NCBI GenBank assembly: GCA_002491605.1
Contig: DKWG01000065.1
Location: forward strand, 1-39,746
DNA: 39,746 bases
Origin: Ruminococcus sp. UBA7158
Lineage (GTDB): Bacteria; Bacillota; Clostridia; Oscillospirales; Ruminococcaceae
Reading direction: 5' to 3'
Translations under genes and position numbers: made by a program
Part shown: positions 14,470 through 21,852 of the stretch, one piece after another
Layout: each line of letters opens with the position of its first letter
Position numbering within the stretch: the first letter of the stretch is position 1
Notes under the pieces: generated by a model
What the model was told of the DNA's origin: nothing
Databases searched by the model: none
What the model saw: the letters and a program-made list of their open reading frames with translations, nothing else

Positions 14470-16065
14470 TCATTCCTTAACAAACTGCGAAATAAACTTC
14501 CATGCATTTTCGCAGGTGTGATGTCTGAACTCGTGTCCCTGTCCGCTGATGCCGGCAAGGGCTGTTCTGCAAACGCCGTCCTCGCTGTTGTAGTAGTGAA
14601 TGGTTAAGTAGCTGTCTCTTGATTCGTCGTACAGCTTTTCGACACGATCTCCGGGCACGCTCCATACGGGGTCTTCCCAGCTGTCCTTTTCGTCATAGCT
14701 ATACTTAAACTTCTTGGCAATCTTATTGACCTCGGCTAAATACTTAATGCGTTCTAAAGCGCCCTCCGACTGGCAGGCAAGCTCAGAAAGATGAGAGCAT
14801 TCGCCGCCTGAGTAGAACATCGGAACTGAAACAGTTGTGTTGAGCTTATCGGGGTTCGGTGCGCCGAAGCCGTTTCCTCTGATCGGGAAGAGTGCGCTTG
14901 CAGGCATAAGTCCGGCAAAGACCTCGGGGTATTGCTCGAACATATTCCACGTCTTGCCGCTGCCCATTGAAAAGCCTGTGCCGTAAATTCGCTTTTCATC
15001 GATATTATAGCGCTGTTTCAAGTGCTCTATAACCTGAATTACCTCCTCGGCAGGTACGAACTGGTGGTTTTCTAAGGATACAAACAAGAAGCCGTATTTA
15101 TGCGCAACCTCCCACCAGCCTGAAACGAAGGTCAGGAACATAGACGAGTCGCCGTGTCCGTGGAAGCCTATAACCAATGGCGCAGGACCGTTGGCAAAGG
15201 TGTCGTTGTTGTAGTATGCAAAGTATCCGACCTTGTGTTCTGGCATATCCTTAATCATGCGGTTGTCAGGCGAGGTTTTGACTACGGCAATGCCGGATTC
15301 CTCGGTCATGTCAAGAGCTTCAAAGTCAGGCTCTATCTGAATCTGTCCGCACCACATCTTAAACTTTCTTACAAACGCCTTGAAATCCGCCTTATAGTCG
15401 GCTTCGGACTTGATTAAAAGGTTTTCACAGCCTTTGAACGCCGAGTTGATCTCGTCGGAGTTTCCGACGCTGAGAATTGCTATGTCCCTGCGCTCAACAT
15501 TCGGTGTAACGCTCAAGCCCTGCATTGAGCACATTGCCGGGGTGATTTCGCCCGGCCCCCAAAGGTATTCGCCGTGCAGGGTCTTTAAAAGATTTTTAGC
15601 CACATAGTCGGCAGACTTTCCGAAGCTGTAGATATCCGCCCTGAAAATAGCTCCCCTGACGAAGCAGCCGCCGTATTCACCGGTGAAGAAGTTGTGTATT
15701 TCAATCAACCCGTCGGAATAGTCGGGATTGATTTTGATTTCCGATATAAGCGAAGCGTAAAGCTCCTCGGTGGCATTATCCCAGCCACCCTCGTTGGTGG
15801 GGTAAACAAAGAGAACGCTTGAATCGGCAGACGCCGCAATGTCGGCAAGCCCCGTTGTCCTTGCAAAGCTTATAGCCTGCTCCATGGTCTGCCTGTTTTC
15901 TTCAAAAACCAACAGAAGCGGAGCACGGAAGCCGTAGTTGTTTGTTTGCCCGTCTAAATCGTTTGACGGAACATAAGCCTTTAAATAGAATTTTTCAAAC
16001 TCATGCTCGAAGTACCTTCCGCCGTCAGCCGTTTTGGTTACGGGCGGTCTTTGTGTCATTGCCAT
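14470..16065 (-). CDS. Alpha/beta-hydrolase esterase (PHB-depolymerase-like)
   Basis: A 531-aa protein with a regulatory-looking N-terminal half and a C-terminal alpha/beta-hydrolase domain. Visible in the latter are the oxyanion segment GFHGHGDSS, the nucleophile elbow GTGFSMGSG with Ser366, and the late GQGHEFRHHT with the likely catalytic His. The start is the ATG directly after AAGGAGG; an upstream in-frame ATG at 16134 would add 23 residues and has no site. No signal peptide is visible, so it is probably cytoplasmic. It may deacylate sugars or oligosaccharides released by the nearby xylan enzymes (inference). A decayed copy of its 3' end lies at 10783-10872. Confidence 0.8.
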   Translation of the reverse strand: MAMTQRPPVTKTADGGRYFEHEFEKFYLKAYVPSNDLDGQTNNYGFRAPLLLVFEENRQTMEQAISFARTTGLADIAASADSSVLFVYPTNEGGWDNATEELYASLISEIKINPDYSDGLIEIHNFFTGEYGGCFVRGAIFRADIYSFGKSADYVAKNLLKTLHGEYLWGPGEITPAMCSMQGLSVTPNVERRDIAILSVGNSDEINSAFKGCENLLIKSEADYKADFKAFVRKFKMWCGQIQIEPDFEALDMTEESGIAVVKTSPDNRMIKDMPEHKVGYFAYYNNDTFANGPAPLVIGFHGHGDSSMFLTFVSGWWEVAHKYGFLFVSLENHQFVPAEEVIQVIEHLKQRYNIDEKRIYGTGFSMGSGKTWNMFEQYPEVFAGLMPASALFPIRGNGFGAPNPDKLNTTVSVPMFYSGGECSHLSELACQSEGALERIKYLAEVNKIAKKFKYSYDEKDSWEDPVWSVPGDRVEKLYDESRDSYLTIHYYNSEDGVCRTALAGISGQGHEFRHHTCENAWKFISQFVKE

Positions 16066-16105
16066 AATAGTCCTCCTTAATAATGTTTTGTTCATCAATA
16101 AAACT

Positions 16106-16134
16106 ATTATAACATCGATTTGCACAAAACGCAA
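16106..16134 (-). promoter_or_regulatory. Promoter of the esterase gene
   Basis: On the minus strand TTGCGT (16134-16129), 17-bp spacer, consensus TATAAT (16111-16106), about 40 bp upstream of the start. The spacer contains AAATCGATGTT, also found in the divergent Leu T-box promoter. Confidence 0.65.
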
Positions 16135-16294
16135 GGAAAAATGTCAGCTTTTTTTGTTGCATACGGTATATATAATAGAATTATCGTTCGAAGCAGATAA
16201 TCTTTGTCGCTTCAAGCGGAGCAGATTGTTTGATATTGTAATTTAAAGCGATAAGACGATTGCTGAAAGACACAAAAATTGTTTATTTTATCTA

Positions 16295-16323
16295 TTGACA
16301 ACATCGATTTAATGTGATAAACT
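16295..16323 (+). promoter_or_regulatory. Promoter of the Leu T-box unit
   Basis: TTGACA (16295-16300), 17-bp spacer, TAAACT (16318-16323); an alternative -10 GATAAA overlaps it. It precedes the T-box leader by a few bases. Confidence 0.6.
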
Positions 16324-16333
16324 ACATGAAAAT

Positions 16334-16648
16334 GCGTTGAAGATATTAGGCTTAAGCGTCGGTGCTGTTGACTGCGCCTGCTTTTAAAGAGAGCTGCCGT
16401 TTTGGTGCGAGGCAGTAAAGAACCGCTTTAAAGCCGTCTCGTATCGGAGCAGAGTCCCGGAAAATTTGTACTGATTATCGCTTTAATGAGAATCAGCGTC
16501 AGTATGGGGCTACGGTCGGCACCGTTATCGGCTAAGGCTTGTCAGAGCCGTTAAAGAGGTCGCTTTGGCGGCAATACAGGTGGTACCGTGGTTATATTAA
16601 TAATCACCCTGCATGATTTATGGGAAGTCCCATGGGTCGTGCTTTTTT
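16334..16648 (+). ncRNA. T-box leader 1, predicted specifier CUC (leucine)
   Basis: A tRNA-sensing antitermination leader. Stem I carries the distal motif AGAGAG-CUGCC-gUUUUGGUG-cga-GGCAG. In this window's three T-boxes the specifier triplet is followed by one purine, five paired bases and GAGC; here that gives CTC (16438-16440), G, TATCG (16442-16446, pairing with CGGTG 16360-16364), GAGC (16447-16450). CUC reads as leucine. The T-box sequence is TGGTACCGTGG (16581-16591, with GTG instead of the usual GCG). The terminator is a 15-bp stem (16611-16642) plus T6. The helix beside the specifier uses two G-U pairs, so the Leu call is a little weaker than the other two; the downstream leucine-pathway-like gene supports it. 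Confidence 0.85.
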
Positions 16649-16702
16649 AATGCCTGAATGTTTTTTCTGACATATAAAAATTTACTTTTGGAGGAACCTT
16701 GA

Positions 16703-18079
16703 ATGAGAAAAGTATTTGTTGGTGATGTAACACTGCGCTCAGATGCGGCGAATAAGCTGTCGTTTCGTGAGAAAATGAGACTGATAAGCCTTATCGATTC
16801 CCTTGGCACAGATTTTATCGAGCTTCCGCAAACCGACGGCAGCCGTGAGTCTGAGATAGTTGCCGATTCGCTTGCAGGGGCACTCAAAAGCTCAAGAGCT
16901 GTCATAACAGCTGCTGCCGACACGGAATCTGTGGCAAGAGCAGTCGTAACGGCAAAGTCATCTGAAAATCCCGTTATCATGATAGAGCTTCCCGTTTCAA
17001 CAGTCAGCATGGAGTATGAATATCACCTGAAGGACGCTAAGATGCTTGCCTTGGCGGAAAAGCTTGTTTGCTCGGCTAAGGAGTCCGAAGCTCAGATTGA
17101 GCTGTGCCTTAAGGACGCCTCAAGAGCAGACGCATCGTTTATAATTCAGCTCGCTGAGCTTGCAAAAAGTCTTGACGTTTTCGCAATTACCGTATGCGAC
17201 GACGCAGGAGTATTTCTGCCGGACGAGGTAGGCTCGCTTGTTAAAGAGATTAAAAGCAATTGCGATATCAATGTATTTGTCTCACTTTCAAACGCAATGG
17301 GAATGGCTGTAGCAGCTGCTGCCGCTGCGATTTTGAACGGTGCGGACGGAGTTAAGGTCAACGCTGCTGAGTGCGGTCTTGATATCGGAATGTTCTCCGA
17401 GCTTATCAGAGTAAGGGGAGAAGTATTGGACGCTGAATGCTCTTTGGACGTCACGAAGCTTCATCATACTGTCGCTGAAATCAAGATGTGCCTTGAGGGA
17501 CGTCAAACAGCCGCCAAGAGTGTCAGCACAGCTAACGGCGATGTTGTTTTGACAAAGGATTCAAACCTTGAGGAGCTTGCAAAGGCGGTCAAGGCTTTGG
17601 GCTATGAGCTTTCGGACGCCGATATCGGAAGCGCTTTCGAAGAGATGAAGCGTGTATCAAGAAAGAAGGATTCAATAGGCGCAAAAGAGCTTGAAGCGAT
17701 TATTGCAACAGCTTGTATGCAGGTGCCGTCTACCTATCACCTTGAAAGCTACATTTCCAACAGCGGAAATATCATCCCTGCAACCGCAAATATAACGCTC
17801 ACCAAGGACGGCGAAAAGCTCTCGGGAGTAGCTTCGGGAGACGGACCTATCGACGCTTCGTTCAGAGCAATTGAGAATATCATCGGTCATCACTATGAGC
17901 TTGACGACTTTAAGATAACATCGGTAACAGAGGGCAGGGAAGCAGTCGGCTCGGCAATAGTCAAATTAAGAGCAGACGGCAAGCTCTACTCAGGAAACGG
18001 CATTTCAACCGATATAATCGGTGCAAGCATAAGAGCGTATGTCAATGCACTCAATAAGATTGTGTATTCAAAAGAATAA
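16703..18079 (+). CDS. 2-isopropylmalate synthase-like protein, active site degenerate
   Basis: A 458-aa protein with an HMGL-like TIM barrel (1-265), a linker and a C-terminal LeuA-type allosteric domain (about 340-455; YHLESYISNSGN, ASGDGPIDASFRAIE, GRGIS-like GNGISTDIIGASIRAYVNALN). The usual opening DTTLRDGEQ is DVTLRSDAA, so the metal-binding Asp after Arg12 is replaced. The metal-binding HCHND is SLSNA (194-198): both His and the Asp are gone. Condensation of acetyl-CoA with 2-oxoisovalerate is therefore unlikely, while leucine binding may persist. The start is an ATG after TTGGAGG. It is the first gene behind the Leu T-box. It may be a leucine-responsive regulator or scaffold, or a barrel with new chemistry. 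Confidence 0.85.
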   Translation: MRKVFVGDVTLRSDAANKLSFREKMRLISLIDSLGTDFIELPQTDGSRESEIVADSLAGALKSSRAVITAAADTESVARAVVTAKSSENPVIMIELPVSTVSMEYEYHLKDAKMLALAEKLVCSAKESEAQIELCLKDASRADASFIIQLAELAKSLDVFAITVCDDAGVFLPDEVGSLVKEIKSNCDINVFVSLSNAMGMAVAAAAAAILNGADGVKVNAAECGLDIGMFSELIRVRGEVLDAECSLDVTKLHHTVAEIKMCLEGRQTAAKSVSTANGDVVLTKDSNLEELAKAVKALGYELSDADIGSAFEEMKRVSRKKDSIGAKELEAIIATACMQVPSTYHLESYISNSGNIIPATANITLTKDGEKLSGVASGDGPIDASFRAIENIIGHHYELDDFKITSVTEGREAVGSAIVKLRADGKLYSGNGISTDIIGASIRAYVNALNKIVYSKE

Positions 18080-18108
18080 GGTTTTCTTAAAGAAAGGTAT
18101 ACATATAT

Positions 18109-20556
18109 ATGAAGCTTTCATTTTCAACTAAAAACCTGCAAAGGGAGTCCTTTAAAGAGCTTTGCAACACTGCCGTTGACTACGGCTTTGAAGCGATAGA
18201 AATATCAGGACTCGAGGAAGAATCAAAAAAGAGCGACAGCATTTTTTCACGCTTCAGTGCTAACGACGCCAAGCGCTGGCTTGTAAACAGACATATGAGC
18301 ATATGCGCACTCACATACCCAAAAGAGCTTTCCGACAACCCAGACGATTACTGCGAGCTTTCAGGCTACATATCTAAGGCCTGCGAGGCAGGGATTGAAA
18401 ACGTCGTTGTATCGGTAAAAGAGGGAACTGACGAAAAGACATTTGTCGCTTGTGCTGCATCAGCTGTTAAAGAGGCGCAGGAGTGCGGTGTTACGGTGCT
18501 GATCGAGTCATCAGGCGACTATGCAGATACTAAAAAGCTCGTTGCTGTGTTTAAGCACTTTGCTTCCTATGCAGTGGGCGCCTGCTGGAACATCAGGCAG
18601 ACCTATTTTAAAGCCGGCGAAACAGCAGAGAACACTATAACAAATCTCGGAGCATATATAGGCTATGTCCGCATGGGAGATATAAAGGACGGCAAAAGCT
18701 GCCTTATCGGCGAGGGCAGTCTTCCCACTGCTGATTTCATTGCGGCACTGTCAAGCCTTAACTACAGCGGAAGCATCGAGTGTATGTGGAATGACGAGAT
18801 ATCTGACGGCGATATAATTCTGACCCATTTCGCAAGCTACCTGAAAAAGTTCGACAGGTCCGACGAAGCGTCAAGCCTGTCATATAACCGTGCAAGAACG
18901 GGAACATTTCCGTTCAGAAAGTACGATGTCATAGAAAAGACCTTCTCTCAGGTCTTAGACGTTATGGCTGAAACCTACCCCGACCAGTACGCATTTAAAT
19001 ACACGACCCTCGACTACACAAGAACCTATTCAGAGTTCAGACGGGACGTCGACCGTGTTGCGGCGGCGTTTATATCCCTCGGCGTCAAGCCGGGACACCA
19101 TGTTGCCGTCTGGGCGACAAATATTCCGCAGTGGTTTTTGGCGTTCTGGGCAGCGACAAAGATCGGCGCAGTTTTGGTAACTGTAAACACAGCCTATAAA
19201 ATAAGCGAGGCTGAATATCTTTTAAGACAGTCAGACACCCACACCTTAGTCATGATCGAAAGCTGCAAGGACTCCGACTACAAGGCCATTATGGAGGAGC
19301 TTTGCCCCGAGCTTAAAAATACTGTCCCGGGCGAGCCTATTTATTCCGCTGCCTTGCCGTTCTTAAGAAACGTTATAACAGTCGGCTTTAAGATGGACGG
19401 CGCACTGACATGGGAGGAAATGCTCAAGCGTGCCGACAGCGTACCGCTTGAAGAGGTCAGAAGACGTGCGGCGCTTGTCAAGCCGGATGACGTTGCAAAT
19501 ATGCAATACACCTCCGGAACAACAGGCTTCCCGAAGGGCGTTATGCTGACACACTCTAATATTGTTAACAACGGAAAGATTATCGGCGACAGAATGGATA
19601 TGTCCACCGCCGACAGAATGATGATTCAGGTTCCGATGTTCCACTGCTTCGGTATGGTTTTGTCGATGACTTCTATGATGACACACGGCGGAACACTCTG
19701 CCCCATGCCGTATTTCTCGCCGAAATCATCGCTTGCCTGCATAACAAATGAGAAGATAACCTGCTTCAACGGCGTTCCGACGATGTTTATCGCCATGTTT
19801 GCTCACGAGGACTTTGCAAAGACTGACTTTTCGCATATGCGCACAGGTATTATGGCGGGCGCAAACTGTCCCCCTGATTTAATGCGCCGTGCAGCTGATG
19901 AAATGAACATGACCGAGATACTCTCCGTTTACGGTCAGACGGAATCCTCTCCGGGCTGCACCATGGGCGAGGTAAATGAGGACTTATGGCACAGGGTTGA
20001 AACGGTAGGAAGTGCCTTCCCGGGCGTTGAGTGCAAGATTATCGACCCCGAAACGGGTGAAGATTTGCCCGACGGTGAAAACGGCGAGTTTGTCGCAAGG
20101 GGCTACAACATCATGAAGGGTTACTATAAAATGCCAAAGGCGACAGCGAGCGCTATCGACAAAGACGGCTGGCTTCACACGGGCGACATCTGCTGCCGCA
20201 CAGAGGACGGCTACTACAAGGTAACAGGACGCTTGAAGGACATGATTATAAGAGGCGGCGAAAACATCTACCCAAGAGAGATAGAGGAGTTTTACCTAAC
20301 CCATCCCAAGGTAAGAGACGTTCAGGTTGTCGGCGTTCCCGACAAGCGCTACGGCGAGGAAGCCTGCGCATGGATCATCTTGAACGACGGCGAGGAGTCG
20401 AGCGAAGCTGAAATGGTCGACTACGGCGTTGCAAGAATCGCACGTCATAAGGTGCCCAGATACTTCATCTTCTCAAAGAGCTTCCCGATGAATGCCGCAG
20501 GAAAGATACTCAAGTATAAAATGCGTGAGGATTCTATTAAGAGCCTTGGGCTGTAA
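18109..20556 (+). CDS. TIM barrel / acyl-CoA synthetase fusion protein
   Basis: An 815-aa two-domain protein. Residues 1-247 are a xylose-isomerase-like TIM barrel in which the usual metal ligands look eroded: the Glu of LIESSG and a late ECMW Glu remain, but the Asp/His segment reads GACWNIRQTYF and the HxKD segment reads YVRMGDIKD. Residues 270-815 are a complete ANL acyl-CoA synthetase: AMP-binding loop YTSGTTGFPKG (467-477), VYGQTE, HTGD, and the late catalytic Lys799 in AAGKI. The enzyme would activate a carboxylate with ATP and CoA. Its position behind a Leu T-box suggests isovalerate or a related acid as substrate (inference). I know no standard enzyme with this fusion. Confidence 0.85.
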   Translation: MKLSFSTKNLQRESFKELCNTAVDYGFEAIEISGLEEESKKSDSIFSRFSANDAKRWLVNRHMSICALTYPKELSDNPDDYCELSGYISKACEAGIENVVVSVKEGTDEKTFVACAASAVKEAQECGVTVLIESSGDYADTKKLVAVFKHFASYAVGACWNIRQTYFKAGETAENTITNLGAYIGYVRMGDIKDGKSCLIGEGSLPTADFIAALSSLNYSGSIECMWNDEISDGDIILTHFASYLKKFDRSDEASSLSYNRARTGTFPFRKYDVIEKTFSQVLDVMAETYPDQYAFKYTTLDYTRTYSEFRRDVDRVAAAFISLGVKPGHHVAVWATNIPQWFLAFWAATKIGAVLVTVNTAYKISEAEYLLRQSDTHTLVMIESCKDSDYKAIMEELCPELKNTVPGEPIYSAALPFLRNVITVGFKMDGALTWEEMLKRADSVPLEEVRRRAALVKPDDVANMQYTSGTTGFPKGVMLTHSNIVNNGKIIGDRMDMSTADRMMIQVPMFHCFGMVLSMTSMMTHGGTLCPMPYFSPKSSLACITNEKITCFNGVPTMFIAMFAHEDFAKTDFSHMRTGIMAGANCPPDLMRRAADEMNMTEILSVYGQTESSPGCTMGEVNEDLWHRVETVGSAFPGVECKIIDPETGEDLPDGENGEFVARGYNIMKGYYKMPKATASAIDKDGWLHTGDICCRTEDGYYKVTGRLKDMIIRGGENIYPREIEEFYLTHPKVRDVQVVGVPDKRYGEEACAWIILNDGEESSEAEMVDYGVARIARHKVPRYFIFSKSFPMNAAGKILKYKMREDSIKSLGL

Positions 20557-20591
20557 GCGTCAAAACGCAGTGTTTTAAAGGAGTGATATAA

Positions 20592-21398
20592 ATGGGACAT
20601 ATAGTTGACTGCCACTGCCATGTTTATCCCGACAAGATAGCTGAAAAGGCGTCTTCAAGCACGGGTAAATTCTATGGAATACCAATGCGCTATGACGGCA
20701 AGGTGGATACGGTTAAGGGTCTTTTAGCGGAATCGGGTGTGACTAAGTGCATAATCTTCTCGGTTGCCACAAAGCCCAGCCAGACGAGGTCTATAAACGA
20801 ATTTATAGCAAGGGCGGTTGAAGAAAACAAGGGTATTTTTTATGGTCTCGGCACAATGCACCCCGAAAGCGATGATTTAGAGGAAGATATCAATCACCTT
20901 ATCGAGCTGGGATTAAAGGGAGTTAAGCTTCACCCCGACATTCAGGGCTTTAAGATTGACGACTACCGCTGCTTAAAGATATATGAGCTGTGCGAAAAGA
21001 AGGGACTTCCGGTTTTGTTCCACACCGGCGACAAAAGGTATGACCTTTCAAACCCCAACAGGCTCAAGCCTATTTTGGATACCTATACAAACCTCACGGT
21101 TATAGGCGCACATCTGGGTGGCTACAGCGTCTGGGAGCAGGCCTGCGATGAGCTTAGCGGCTATGAAAAGCTGTACGTCGACTGCTCATCGAGCTTGTTT
21201 GCATTTGAACCGGCTAAGGCGAGAGAGCTTATAAGAAAATACGGCGCCGATAAGGTTTTGTTCGGAACAGATTTTCCCATGTGGAACCCCAAAGAAGAGC
21301 TTGACCGCCTTAAAGCCTTGGAACTTAGTGATGATGAGATGGAAAAGATTCTTTGGAAGAATGCCGACAGAATATTTAACTTGGGTCTTGAAAAATAA
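20592..21398 (+). CDS. Amidohydrolase-family metal-dependent hydrolase
   Basis: A 268-aa TIM-barrel hydrolase of the amidohydrolase_2 (ACMSD / PHP-like) group. The metal-site series is intact: DCHCH at residues 6-10, VKLHP, LFHTGD, IGAHLGG and the terminal FGTDFPMW with the conserved Asp. Members hydrolyse or decarboxylate small carboxylates. The ATG follows AAAGGAGTG and the gene sits 35 bp after the acyl-CoA synthetase fusion, so it belongs to the Leu T-box unit. Its substrate is unknown; a step that supplies or recycles branched acids is possible but not shown by sequence. Confidence 0.82.
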   Translation: MGHIVDCHCHVYPDKIAEKASSSTGKFYGIPMRYDGKVDTVKGLLAESGVTKCIIFSVATKPSQTRSINEFIARAVEENKGIFYGLGTMHPESDDLEEDINHLIELGLKGVKLHPDIQGFKIDDYRCLKIYELCEKKGLPVLFHTGDKRYDLSNPNRLKPILDTYTNLTVIGAHLGGYSVWEQACDELSGYEKLYVDCSSSLFAFEPAKARELIRKYGADKVLFGTDFPMWNPKEELDRLKALELSDDEMEKILWKNADRIFNLGLEK

Positions 21399-21462
21399 TT
21401 GCTTTGTGATATTGCACAATTACGCTCGGCTGTGCCATCGAATGATTGTAGCTTATTGACGA

Positions 21463-21491
21463 TTGACATCAGTTGGGAGCAGTGTTATAAT
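21463..21491 (+). promoter_or_regulatory. Consensus promoter of the Ile T-box unit
   Basis: Perfect TTGACA (21463-21468), 17-bp spacer, perfect TATAAT (21486-21491). A fully consensus promoter fits a system governed downstream by antitermination. Confidence 0.88.
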
Positions 21492-21540
21492 AACAAAAAA
21501 TTTGATTGAAATGTGCTGAGTGTCAAACAGATATTTTGTA

Positions 21541-21822
21541 CGGAAAATCATATGATTAAATGCTATGACGAAGACGGAAGGTCTTACAAAAGTATTTTAC
21601 AGCGAGTCGGGTTTGGTGCAAGCCGACAGATACAAAGATTTTTCCCATCACTTCCGAGCAGCAGTGCCGATAGCTTTTTAAGCGGGTAGGTGTCTGACGT
21701 GATTACTGCGTAAATGTATACGGCTTGTTAGAGCCTGAGCGGCGTTTTAAAACGCAATTTGAGTGGTACCGCGGGTCAATTATAGGACTCGTCTCAAAGA
21801 AATCTTGAGACGAGTCTTTTTT
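21541..21822 (+). ncRNA. T-box leader 2, predicted specifier AUC (isoleucine)
   Basis: Stem I includes the distal GUCGG-gUUUGGUG-caa-GCCGAC. On its 3' side the order is ATC (21647-21649), A, CTTCC (21651-21655, exactly complementary to GGAAG 21576-21580), GAGC (21656-21659). This is the geometry of known T-boxes, so the specifier reads AUC, isoleucine. The T-box sequence TGGTACCGCGG (21764-21774) is canonical. The terminator pairs GACTCGTCTCAA (21786-21797) with TTGAGACGAGTC (21805-21816), then T6. The antiterminator half is strongly similar to T-box 3. Promoter plus leader fill the gap 21399-21852. Confidence 0.92.
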
Positions 21823-21852
21823 GTTTTATATTTTAAAAGGGGGACATCATTA

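Noticed and set aside
16438..16446. Other readings of specifier 1, such as TCT or ATC
   Set aside because: They do not keep the triplet + purine + helix + GAGC spacing that the other two leaders share, and CUC agrees with the leucine-type gene downstream.
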